Shown here piece after piece: positions 9,355 to 17,316 of a stretch of DNA of 64,000 nt. This DNA is from Rhodospirillaceae bacterium. GTDB taxonomy: Bacteria > Pseudomonadota > Alphaproteobacteria > Rhodospirillales > Rhodospirillaceae. Location of the stretch: positions 122,135 through 186,134 of the forward strand of contig JAPKDQ010000005.1 of NCBI GenBank assembly GCA_028822445.1. Reading direction: 5' to 3'. The notes below the pieces were generated by a model that saw nothing but the letters and a program-made list of their open reading frames with translations, was not told the DNA's origin and ran no database searches. Made by a program: the position numbers and the translations under genes. Every line of letters starts with the position of its first letter. Position 1 is the stretch's first letter.

Positions 9355-9356
9355 GC

Positions 9357-11420
9357 GTGAGTGATGCGGCGGCGCCACCCAGCAGTGAGACCACGTACCC
9401 GCGCTGGGTAACCTTTCTCGCCGCGGGGATTGCAGTCCTTCACCTCTATTTCAATTCGATTTCGCCCCTGTCTGAACTTTGGATGTCGCTCCTCCATTTC
9501 GGCACTCTCGGATTCCTGGTTGCGCTCACGTTTCCCATGTTCAAGGGCGCGACAGGGTCGAGCTTTCGCTTGATTGATATAGCGCTTGGGCTAGTTACGC
9601 TTTGCTCCTGCCTATATCTCATCGCTGGAGAAAACGCATTCTATGAGCGCGGCCAAACGTTCACAGCGTTCGATTGGCTGTGCGCTATTGCCGCAGTCAT
9701 TTGTGCTCTGGAATTGACGCGACGGGCAACCGGGTGGGTCATTCCCATCTTAGCCATAATCGCAATCACCTATACAGCGTGGTGGGGCCGCTACGTCTCA
9801 GGCATTTTCCAATTCCCCGGCCTAACCTGGGAAACCGTACTCTACCGCGCAACCTACGGCGGCGACGGCATGTTTGGCACGATTGCCCGCATATCATGGA
9901 GCTATGTCTTCATGTTCATCTTGTTCGGAACATTCCTGCTGAGGAGTGGCGCTTCTGACGTAATCTTAGCGTTAGCACGCGCAGCTGCAGGACGCTTCGC
10001 AGGTGGACCCGGTTTTGTAGCCGTCTTCGGCTCAGGTTTGATGGGATCTATCTCGGGGTCTGCCATCGGCAACACTGTCTCAACTGGCGTGGTTACAATC
10101 CCCCTCATGAAACGCGCCGGTTTCCCAGCGAAGACCGCAGCCGGAATTGAAGCCGCAGCCTCAACAGGCGGCCAGTTAATGCCGCCGGTCATGGGTGCCG
10201 GCGCCTTCTTGATGGCGACATACACTGGCGAAAGTTATTTGACTATTATATCCGTCGCCACGTTGCCAGCCCTTCTCTATTTCTTGTCCGTCGCATTCCA
10301 CGTGCGCATAACGGCTCTACAACTTGGCCTCAAACCCGACACATCCAACACGTCGTTAAATGACCTTGGTCTCGCCAAGGGGTGGCCTGTACTGCTCCCC
10401 ATTGTGCTGTTGGTGGCGCTGCTCATTGCAGGCTTCACGCCAACTTGGTCAGCGGCGGCAGCTTGTATCGCAACAATTCTCTGTGCCAACTTTGGGCCAC
10501 GACCCATGGGCCCGCGCGATGTTATCGACACACTGGCTCAAGGCAGCTTCACCGCCGCCTCGATTTCAGTCTTACTCATTGCGGTTGGTTTGGTGGTGAT
10601 GGCCGTCACTACGACAGGACTTGGTCCGACCCTTTCGCAAATGATTGTGTCTTGGTCGAGTGGAAGCCTATTCCTAACCCTCACATTTGTGGCTTTGGCG
10701 TCTCTCGTCCTTGGCCTAGGCCTCCCCGTTACAGCAGCCTACGTCGTCCTAGCTCCCCTGGCCGCGCCTGCGCTGACCGACCTTATGCTCGATGCAAAAT
10801 TGACTGATGCCCTTGTTATGGGAACATTGAACGACAGCGCAAAGACTATTCTTCAGGTGCTAATGCCAGAACAAGCTGCAGTACTTGGTGGACCTATGAC
10901 CCAAAGCGCCGCCATCGCTTTTCTCGATGCCGTTCCACCGGAACTCATGAGTACAATTTCCGAGCAAGGCTTGCCAGCTAGCATCATTGCGACCACGTTA
11001 CTCTCAGCACATATGATTGTGTTTTGGCTCTCCCAGGATTCCAACATCACCCCACCCGTTTGCCTCACGGCATACGCTGCCGCAGGGATAGCAGGCACGA
11101 AACCGCTTGAAACCGGATTCACTGCCTGGGCCCATGCAAAAGGGCTCTACATTATTCCTCTTGTTATGGCCTATTCGCCGATGATCGGTGGCAATGGCCT
11201 CTCTCTTGTTCAGATTACGGTATTTACGATCGGTGGGCTTTACGCGTTCACTGCAACTCTCAAAGGATACTTAGAAGGGCCCATCAGCCCTGCCATACGT
11301 GGCGTGGTTTCTGCACTGGCGCTTACTCTCCTGTGGCCGCATGGATCTTGGACCATCGGTGGCCTGTCTCTGCTGTTGCTCATTAGCTTGATGGTGGTAT
11401 CAAGACGCAAACGATCATGA
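9357..11420 (+). CDS. TRAP transporter fused permease (4TM/12TM)
   Basis: The 687-residue membrane protein combines the small (DctQ-like) and large (DctM-like) TRAP subunits, as expected for TAXI systems. Large-subunit motifs are 'FGSGLMGSISGSAIGNTVSTG', 'GGQLMPPVMGAGAFLM', 'LGLGLPVTAAYVVLAPLAAPAL' and 'FWLSQDSNITPPVCLTAYAAAGIAG'. It drives Na+- or H+-coupled uptake of the solute bound by the preceding protein. Translation starts at GTG 9357, 2 bases after the binding-protein stop, so coupling is likely. It is followed 13 bases later by a Tam-like methyltransferase. Confidence 0.9.
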   Translation: MSDAAAPPSSETTYPRWVTFLAAGIAVLHLYFNSISPLSELWMSLLHFGTLGFLVALTFPMFKGATGSSFRLIDIALGLVTLCSCLYLIAGENAFYERGQTFTAFDWLCAIAAVICALELTRRATGWVIPILAIIAITYTAWWGRYVSGIFQFPGLTWETVLYRATYGGDGMFGTIARISWSYVFMFILFGTFLLRSGASDVILALARAAAGRFAGGPGFVAVFGSGLMGSISGSAIGNTVSTGVVTIPLMKRAGFPAKTAAGIEAAASTGGQLMPPVMGAGAFLMATYTGESYLTIISVATLPALLYFLSVAFHVRITALQLGLKPDTSNTSLNDLGLAKGWPVLLPIVLLVALLIAGFTPTWSAAAACIATILCANFGPRPMGPRDVIDTLAQGSFTAASISVLLIAVGLVVMAVTTTGLGPTLSQMIVSWSSGSLFLTLTFVALASLVLGLGLPVTAAYVVLAPLAAPALTDLMLDAKLTDALVMGTLNDSAKTILQVLMPEQAAVLGGPMTQSAAIAFLDAVPPELMSTISEQGLPASIIATTLLSAHMIVFWLSQDSNITPPVCLTAYAAAGIAGTKPLETGFTAWAHAKGLYIIPLVMAYSPMIGGNGLSLVQITVFTIGGLYAFTATLKGYLEGPISPAIRGVVSALALTLLWPHGSWTIGGLSLLLLISLMVVSRRKRS

Positions 11421-11433
11421 TAACGAGACCACT

Positions 11434-12213
11434 ATGAGCCAGACCTGGAATCCTGACGTTTATCTTCGTTACGAAAGCTACCGGTCGCGCCCGGCTCTCG
11501 ATCTCATCACACAAATTCCGTTGGAGGTTGCCGGACCTATTGTTGATCTAGGGTGCGGCCCAGGCAACGTTACCCGCAGGTTAAAAGATCAATGGCCGGA
11601 TCGCCCTGTAATAGGAGTGGATTTGTCTAGCGACATGTTGGCCAAAGCGCGCGGGGAGTACGGCAATACGGAAATTCAATGGCAGCAAGGAGACATCGAG
11701 ACTTGGCAGGCAAATGAACGACAGGCTTTGATTTTTTCCAATGCCGCCCTTCATTGGGTGACCAATCATGTCGATGTGGTGCCACGCCTTGCTGAGATGG
11801 TCATACCAAATGGATGGCTGGCGTTCCAAATTCCCGTCACTGAGCAATCCGCTTATCAGGTCTGCATTCGCGAAACTGTGCAGTCAGACCGCTGGGCTGA
11901 CCAATTGGCGCATGTCTGGATGTATAAGGACCCCATGGGTCCAGACGCCTTCTACGACCTTCTGTCGCCACACAGTCAATCTGTCGATATCTGGGTCACG
12001 GATTACAACCACGCCCTGGAAGGTGATAACCCGGTATTCGATTGGATTGTTGGCACCGGTCTAACACCCTACCTCTCAGTTCTCAGTGAAACAGAAAAAG
12101 AAGAGTTCTTAGAAGATTACAGCGCTAGAGTTTCTTGTGCCTACCCGAAGCAAGCGAATGGCAAAACTCTATTCTTTATGAAGCGAATATTTGTACTCGC
12201 GCAAAAGCGCTGA
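11434..12213 (+). CDS. tam: Trans-aconitate 2-methyltransferase-like SAM methyltransferase
   Basis: This 259-residue class I methyltransferase opens with 'WNPDVYLRYESYRSRPALDLI', has the SAM-binding motif 'IVDLGCGPGNVTRRL', and has 'GVDLSSDML' and 'IFSNAALHWVTNH', as in Tam proteins. Tam methylates trans-aconitate, an inhibitor by-product of the citrate cycle, in the cytoplasm. Its place 13 bases after the TRAP permease suggests the imported solute may be a tricarboxylate or related acid, or that the enzyme detoxifies one. That link is inference. Confidence 0.82.
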   Translation: MSQTWNPDVYLRYESYRSRPALDLITQIPLEVAGPIVDLGCGPGNVTRRLKDQWPDRPVIGVDLSSDMLAKARGEYGNTEIQWQQGDIETWQANERQALIFSNAALHWVTNHVDVVPRLAEMVIPNGWLAFQIPVTEQSAYQVCIRETVQSDRWADQLAHVWMYKDPMGPDAFYDLLSPHSQSVDIWVTDYNHALEGDNPVFDWIVGTGLTPYLSVLSETEKEEFLEDYSARVSCAYPKQANGKTLFFMKRIFVLAQKR

Positions 12214-12225
12214 GATTGAAGCCGG

Positions 12226-12486
12226 TCAGGCCGCGTCCCGTTCACGAACACGGTAAACAGCGTTCAATGCTTCAGTAAATGAGATATCGTGGCGCACAGC
12301 GACAATGCCCTCCGCCGCGGAACGACATTGGGCCACATAGTCACGGCCAGCATCACGGGCAACAGAAATAGCCCTGACAATGATGCCCTGAACATCATCT
12401 AACGCGAGGGTTACAGGCACAGCAGGCATTCCATATTCGAATGTAAGCCCATCTTCATTTGCCGGAATAACTCTTACCTTATCCAT
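12226..12486 (-). CDS. Small hypothetical protein
   Basis: This 86-residue protein (starting MDKVRVIPANEDG) is not recognised. It has short N-terminal strands followed by predicted helices ('VQGIIVRAISVARDAGRDYV', 'FTEALNAVYRVRERDAA') and no signal or membrane segment. The ORF track starts at 12540, but a TAAAGGAAAG site precedes ATG 12492 and ATG 12486; the latter has the better spacing. It is convergent with tam. Confidence 0.5.
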   Translation of the reverse strand: MDKVRVIPANEDGLTFEYGMPAVPVTLALDDVQGIIVRAISVARDAGRDYVAQCRSAAEGIVAVRHDISFTEALNAVYRVRERDAA

Positions 12487-12675
12487 AACCATCTTTCCTT
12501 TAAAACGTCTAAGTAGTGTATGTGTTCCACCTTGAGACACAACATGCCGGACGGTTTGTTAACCTTTCCAACGAGTCGCAAAAAGAACTCGAGCTAGAAA
12601 TCCTGGTCGGTCAAACGAATCGATGGCTTAGACTTGAATTTTGAACAATGGTCCAGGACTGTGGCCAGGGTTTGC

Positions 12676-12912
12676 TTAGAGTAAGACAGTGTCAGGCGAG
12701 CTTCGTGCATCTTCAGCACGCACCTTGCACGCGGCTACAACCACACGCTTTTGATCCAGGGTCATATTGCGCCACCCACCGATTTCTTTAAGGGTCCGCA
12801 AACACCCAATGCACACCTTAGTTTCCTTATCGACCATGCACACGCCAACGCACGGCGAATCTGGCAGGTCATCAGGATTGGCATTCGGCGGTGTGTCTAG
12901 TGTATCGATCAT
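12676..12912 (-). CDS. DUF1289 family protein
   Basis: The 78-residue protein carries the DUF1289 pattern: 'DSPCVGVCMVDKETKVCIGCLRTLKEIGGW'. The four cysteines in C-x3-C..C-x2-C spacing suggest a small metal-binding (zinc or Fe-S) fold. The family is widespread in proteobacteria and its function is not established. It is divergent from queF, with about 80 bases between the starts. Confidence 0.85.
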   Translation of the reverse strand: MIDTLDTPPNANPDDLPDSPCVGVCMVDKETKVCIGCLRTLKEIGGWRNMTLDQKRVVVAACKVRAEDARSSPDTVLL

Positions 12913-12994
12913 GACCGATCACGTATCGCGCATCGCCTCTTCTGGCAAGGCCCCCGGCACGTTAGAGTAGCGCGAGACATATCAGGAGCAAGTA

Positions 12995-13456
12995 ATGACA
13001 GAGTATTCAGAAACGCTACCGCAGCTTGGCGGCATCGCCGATGTGCCGGCCTCACCGAACGACGCCACATTAGAAACAGTGCCTAATCCCCACGAGGATG
13101 CTGGGTACCTCATCCGTTTCTCCTGCCCCGAATTCACCAGTATTTGCCCAGTCACAGGGCAACCGGATTTCGCCCACCTGGTCATCGATTACGTCCCAAC
13201 AGACAAGATCGTCGAATCAAAGTCTCTCAAGCTGTTCTTGGGATCATTTCGCAATCATGGTGCGTTTCATGAAGATTGCACGATAGCCATCGGCAAGCGC
13301 ATCGTTGCCTCGACCGACGCAAAATGGCTGCGGATCGGAGGCTATTGGTACCCACGCGGTGGCATTCCCATCGATGTCTTCTGGCAGACCGGTGTGCCAC
13401 CCAAAGGTTTGTGGCTCCCTGATCAAGGCGTGCCCGAGTACCGAGGCAGGGGGTAG
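12995..13456 (+). CDS. queF: NADPH-dependent 7-cyano-7-deazaguanine reductase QueF
   Basis: The 153-residue protein matches the short, unimodular QueF type. It has '[20 protein letters not shown]' with the catalytic Cys that forms a thioimide with preQ0, the NADPH motif '[22 protein letters not shown]', and '[19 protein letters not shown]' at the end. It reduces preQ0 to preQ1 in queuosine tRNA modification. No other queuosine gene is nearby. GGAG lies upstream of ATG 12995. No preQ1 riboswitch was seen in the short leader. Confidence 0.95.
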   Translation: MTEYSETLPQLGGIADVPASPNDATLETVPNPHEDAGYLIRFSCPEFTSICPVTGQPDFAHLVIDYVPTDKIVESKSLKLFLGSFRNHGAFHEDCTIAIGKRIVASTDAKWLRIGGYWYPRGGIPIDVFWQTGVPPKGLWLPDQGVPEYRGRG

Positions 13457-13557
13457 ATATCCGTTTAGCGAACAGGGCAGGAATCACAGACTAGGCCTCA
13501 TCGTCACTTTACTCTGTAATTACCTCACCAATTACGATCAACCAGGAACGACAACCC

Positions 13558-14229
13558 ATGAGTAGATTTAGCGGCAAGGTGGCATTGGTCACCAACGCAG
13601 GCGGCAAAACCGGCAAAGGCATTTGCGCGCAACTGGAAAAAGACGGCGCCACTGTTGTTGTTGCCGACTTCGATGTCACGACCGTCGAAGGCTGGGAACA
13701 AGGGCTCTCTGCCATAGGTTATAGCCATGGCCGCTTGGATGTTTTGGTTACTATTTCTGAAGCTAAATACGACACAGCGAAGCCTATTGCAGAAACATCT
13801 CTAGAAGAATTCCGCGCCGTCAATCGCGATAACGTCGAAGCGGCGTTTCTCGCCAACCGCTATGGCGTGGTGAAGATGCGTGAGTTTGACAATGGCGGAT
13901 CTATCGTCAACGTCGCACCTGCAACAGCTACCGTCGGTGTTTCTGGACAAGCAGCCTTCTGCGCCTCTGCAAACGGCATCCGTATGATGACCCGTGGCGC
14001 CGCTCTCTCCTGCTGCGACGCCAAAGACCGCATTCGCATAAACTGTGTGCAAGCTGGCCGAATTGAAGGCACGCCTGATGGCGACGTCATGGCCAACACC
14101 CACGTACCTCTTGGCCGAGCGGGCACTGTAGAAGACATTGCTGAGGCCGTTTCGTTCCTCGCCTCAGAAGAGGCCTATTACATCACAGGATACATTTTAC
14201 CGGTCGATGGCGGCATGCTCGCCGTCTAA
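13558..14229 (+). CDS. Degenerate SDR-fold protein (probable pseudoenzyme)
   Basis: The 223-residue protein is clearly SDR-like at both ends ('MSRFSGKVALVTN' and 'ITGYILPVDGGMLAV'), but every catalytic motif is altered. The glycine-rich TGxxxGxG reads 'TNAGGKTGKG', with two of three glycines changed. The NNAG motif reads 'LVTISEAK'. The catalytic Ser region reads 'NVAPATATVG', and the YxxxK pair reads 'FCASA', so Tyr is Phe and Lys is Ala. About 25 residues of the central domain are also missing compared with a typical 250-residue SDR. The frame is intact, so it seems maintained rather than a recent pseudogene. It ends in a 4-base convergent overlap with the hydrolase-like gene. Confidence 0.75.
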   Translation: MSRFSGKVALVTNAGGKTGKGICAQLEKDGATVVVADFDVTTVEGWEQGLSAIGYSHGRLDVLVTISEAKYDTAKPIAETSLEEFRAVNRDNVEAAFLANRYGVVKMREFDNGGSIVNVAPATATVGVSGQAAFCASANGIRMMTRGAALSCCDAKDRIRINCVQAGRIEGTPDGDVMANTHVPLGRAGTVEDIAEAVSFLASEEAYYITGYILPVDGGMLAV

Positions 14230-15419
14230 GGCGCTTCACTTTCCTCAAGAAGCCCTTCAATCAGCCGGTTGGGCAAGTACGACGCATCCCAATCCGCATG
14301 GCGTTTACCCAAACGCAGAATCACCATGTTCTCGGATGGAATCACATACATCGTACGGTAGCCGCCACCTTCAAAGAAATAGATATCATCTCGAACAAAC
14401 GGTTCCCGGTGAGGGACACCAGCGGGGCGGGTTTCAGAGTACGGACGGTTTTCGACAAATTCGCGCCCTAACCAGATGTGCATGCCATAGTTAGGATTGC
14501 GCGGAGATGGCATGGTCATGGTGTTCACCCAGCCTTCAGGCAACACACGCTCGCCCTGCCACACACCATCGTTGAGCATCAGGGCACCAAGGCGAAGCCA
14601 GTTGTGGGGCGTGGTGCGAAAGCAGCAATCGATATGGATCATGCCGTCGGCGCGATCCATAAAAAAGCTGCCCCGGTCTGCCCCTATCGGTTGCCATATT
14701 TTTTCGACGAAATACTCCTGAATCGGCTTGCCGACCGCTCTCTGCACGACTATGGCGATCAATTGAGACGTGACATTACCAATATCAAATACTGTGCCAG
14801 GCTCATGTGCCATTTCATGGTCCAGGGCCACCATAACAACGTCTCCGGTCCAAGCCGAACGGGTGAACCGATTCCAGGCCCCAGGGCCGAGCGGTGGATT
14901 CTCAAGACCGCTGGCCTGATACAGCAGATCGCGCAGGGTGATGTCGCCTTGAGGCGCGTCCTGCCATTCTTCAAGGTACTCGCCAATGCGGTCATCGATA
15001 GCGATGGCACCATCGTCAATGGCGGCCCCAGCCAGCAGGGCGTTGAGAGTCTTGGTCATGGCCCGGCCGGTCATCAGTTCTTCGGCACCACCCTCTTGCC
15101 AATAGCGTTCGATCTGTATTTTCCCTTTGTGGACGACGATGAAAGCAGTCCCGCCGGTTTGCCCAGCCCAGTCCGCCGCAGCCTTAAGCGTAACCGGGTC
15201 GATGGTTTTCTCACCGTGCTCTGCGGTCACGAAAAACTTGCCGCTGGGTTCATCCATAGCAAATTGAGGAAGATAAAAGTCCGGACCGGGCTCCATGGCG
15301 TCGTCCGGCTGGTTGAGATACCGCTGCCAGAACCCCGGGTCGGACCAATACTCAAGGCCAGCCGCTATAACAAAACAAACCGCTAGGCCACCGATCCCAT
15401 ATCCAAACGCTCGCAACAT
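14226..15419 (-). CDS. Serine-hydrolase (class C beta-lactamase-like) homologue lacking the catalytic Ser
   Basis: The 397-residue protein has one N-terminal membrane anchor or signal (about residues 5-22) and then the beta-lactamase class C / 6-aminohexanoate-dimer hydrolase fold: 'GTAFIVVHKGKIQIERYW', 'LLAGAAIDDGAIAIDDRIGEYL', 'LRDLLYQASGLENPP' and 'GGGYRTMYVIPSENMVILRLG'. The SxxK nucleophile motif reads 'AMTK' (about residues 120-123), so Ser is Ala with Lys kept. The YxN motif reads 'IGN' (about 213-215), so Tyr is Ile. These losses should abolish normal hydrolysis. The gene lies 5 bases after a DUF1838 gene and is the last of the minus-strand array. Confidence 0.82.
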   Translation of the reverse strand: MLRAFGYGIGGLAVCFVIAAGLEYWSDPGFWQRYLNQPDDAMEPGPDFYLPQFAMDEPSGKFFVTAEHGEKTIDPVTLKAAADWAGQTGGTAFIVVHKGKIQIERYWQEGGAEELMTGRAMTKTLNALLAGAAIDDGAIAIDDRIGEYLEEWQDAPQGDITLRDLLYQASGLENPPLGPGAWNRFTRSAWTGDVVMVALDHEMAHEPGTVFDIGNVTSQLIAIVVQRAVGKPIQEYFVEKIWQPIGADRGSFFMDRADGMIHIDCCFRTTPHNWLRLGALMLNDGVWQGERVLPEGWVNTMTMPSPRNPNYGMHIWLGREFVENRPYSETRPAGVPHREPFVRDDIYFFEGGGYRTMYVIPSENMVILRLGKRHADWDASYLPNRLIEGLLEESEAP

Positions 15420-15424
15420 GTCAG

Positions 15425-16339
15425 CTATCCTTTGAACTTACTTTTGTCGACCACGAGAAGTTCAGGGTTGTCCTGCTCGATCTTCTCAAAGTAACTGGCC
15501 GGCAGCTGATGCACGCCATCAAGTTTCTTGCCACTCCAAGTCGCGAACATGTGGCCTGGATTATCTTCCATCTTGAGCCATGGCGGGTAAGGAAAAACGT
15601 ATCCACCGCTGGTTCCCATAGGCAATCGGGTAATGGATTCGTCTTCGAACATGGCGCGCGGTGTCCAATTATGGGATGTCTCGATAAACGGAGTGAACCA
15701 GTTATCAGGCGGTACCCTAATCTCTTCCTGCTTGATCATGTCATCTTCAACCCGGAAAAGAGAATAAGTTTCCGTGAACTCCGCACCGGCTCGGTCGAGG
15801 GGGCGCTTGCCGCCGGGGCCATAAATCATACCCGGGTCTTCGGTCAAAATGGTCGGCGTCACACCATGTGTTTTTCCGGTGATGGGATTAACCAGTTCGT
15901 CGATAAAGTCGCCCGTATAAACGTCACGGGGATAGGACGTGTTATGGCCATGAAGCTCAAACAAATTCTCACCAATTCTACGGTGATGAGAGAACTCGAT
16001 TCCTTCATAGCGGACAACCGGTTTAACGGTTTTGCCTTCTGCCACAATAAACATAGTGAAGAAGTACCAGAGCAGCACATCAGCTTCGTCTTCCCAGGCA
16101 CGGCCTAGGCGAAACTCCGCCTTCATTTTGGCAAGGGGGTCATCGAAGGAGAATTGCTCCGAGACGAGGCGACCATCGGCCGGCGGCATATACGTCGCTG
16201 CAACGTGGTTATCCGCTCTTGCTGTGCCAACACCCAAGGCCCCAGCGGCAGCGCCAATAGCGGGGATAGTCAAAGCTTTGCGGCGCGATACGCTTGGTTC
16301 AACACCGCCAGCGAATGCGCGTTTCATGATATCGAGCAT
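15425..16339 (-). CDS. DUF1838 family protein with Tat signal
   Basis: This 304-residue protein starts with a twin-arginine signal ('SVSRRKALTIPAIGAAAGALG', cleavage probably near ARA-DN). The DUF1838 domain follows: 'DPLAKMKAEFRLGRAWEDE', 'MRYEGIEFSHHR'-like 'VRYEGIEFSHHRR', 'NPITGKTHGVTPTILTEDPG', and a C-terminal 'YPPWLKMEDNPGHMFATWSGKK'. It is probably periplasmic, and no reaction is known for the family. AAGGGG stands upstream of ATG 16339. It pairs tightly with the downstream pseudo-hydrolase (5-base gap) and lies 159 bases downstream of the LytTR gene. Confidence 0.85.
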   Translation of the reverse strand: MLDIMKRAFAGGVEPSVSRRKALTIPAIGAAAGALGVGTARADNHVAATYMPPADGRLVSEQFSFDDPLAKMKAEFRLGRAWEDEADVLLWYFFTMFIVAEGKTVKPVVRYEGIEFSHHRRIGENLFELHGHNTSYPRDVYTGDFIDELVNPITGKTHGVTPTILTEDPGMIYGPGGKRPLDRAGAEFTETYSLFRVEDDMIKQEEIRVPPDNWFTPFIETSHNWTPRAMFEDESITRLPMGTSGGYVFPYPPWLKMEDNPGHMFATWSGKKLDGVHQLPASYFEKIEQDNPELLVVDKSKFKG

Positions 16340-16498
16340 AGGTAGAAACCCCTTAAGTTAGCTTGAGCTGCAATCTGACCAGATAGTGGAGCTTGAGACG
16401 GGGTCCTGCAATCCATGTTGGCTCTCAGACTGGTCGAAATTCACGAATGCGCTTTCAAGAATAGCCCCTTAAAAGGCCTAGGCTGGCGTCTTGGGTCG

Positions 16499-17299
16499 CT
16501 ATAAAAGGCCTGCGTGCTCAACAACGCCACGGTAAGACTGACTTACCGGGACTTCCAAGTCATTAGATAGTCTCAGCTTTAGAGTACGCCCGGTTTTCTC
16601 TAATGCTTTGATTGCCGATGTCGCAACCCAGTATGAACGGTGAACCCGGATACCAGGCCAGTTCTTAAGGTCTGAAACTGCATCCCGCATACGATACATA
16701 ACCAGGTCGTCCCCTAGCGCGGTATAAACCTTGAGATAATGCTCTTGAGCTTCGAGGGCGATCACATCATGCCCGATTGATGGGTTTGCTTTGCGCAAGA
16801 ATCCAGGCACCTCAAGAGCACTAACCGCAACAGCATTTTGAACCAATGACGCACGTCCCCACTCGCCATTGAGAACACGGTTACGCACGGCGAATGCGGC
16901 GACCCATGCGGTCACCCCTCCAAGGGCATTTGGTCCAAATGCGAATGATAAAAATGGGTCGGCTAAAACGTAACCATTGAGGTGAAGCAATGAGGAAAGG
17001 GTACCCCCCCAGCCATCTGTCAGACCAAGAAGCAATCCCATATAGAAATAGCTTCCGGCCATACCAACCCAGCCACCACACGCGGCCAACAGAATCGTGG
17101 CTGTCCCGTCGGTCTTTAAAACCTTAACGAGTGCAAAGGTGCCCGCAGCGCTGACCAACCAGAAAAACTGGCCGCACGCATACCACAAAGGTACGAGCGT
17201 TCCGGCCCCAAGGTCTGGCGCATACAAAGAGCCACGAACGCCGTTGAGGATAGACAACGCGACCGGCAAACCCACATAAAAGATGATATTTGCCGACAC
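16499..17299 (-). CDS. Membrane-anchored LytTR-domain transcriptional regulator
   Basis: The 266-residue product has about four to six hydrophobic segments in residues 1-140, then a LytTR DNA-binding domain: 'VIALEAQEHYLKVYTALGDDLVMYRMRDAVSDL' and 'RVHRSYWVATSAIKAL', ending 'PVSQSYRGVVEHAG'. LytTR proteins bind direct-repeat promoter sites. Here a membrane sensor replaces the usual receiver domain. It starts at GTG 17299, 17 bases after the MDR reductase stop, so it is the third gene of the DUF1838-MDR-LytTR operon. A paralogue with the same architecture lies at 47505-48386. Confidence 0.85.
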   Translation of the reverse strand: MSANIIFYVGLPVALSILNGVRGSLYAPDLGAGTLVPLWYACGQFFWLVSAAGTFALVKVLKTDGTATILLAACGGWVGMAGSYFYMGLLLGLTDGWGGTLSSLLHLNGYVLADPFLSFAFGPNALGGVTAWVAAFAVRNRVLNGEWGRASLVQNAVAVSALEVPGFLRKANPSIGHDVIALEAQEHYLKVYTALGDDLVMYRMRDAVSDLKNWPGIRVHRSYWVATSAIKALEKTGRTLKLRLSNDLEVPVSQSYRGVVEHAGLL

Positions 17300-17316
17300 G
17301 GTCGTTTTCTAAAACC

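Noticed and set aside
12913-12994. preQ1 riboswitch upstream of queF
   Set aside because: The leader is only about 80 bases and lacks the hairpin and A-rich tail expected for preQ1 aptamers.
14478-15386. 302-residue plus-strand ORF
   Set aside because: It lies antisense to the serine-hydrolase homologue, has no recognisable family pattern and no good ribosome site; it is a shadow frame.
15509-16108. 199-residue plus-strand ORF
   Set aside because: Antisense to a clear DUF1838 gene.
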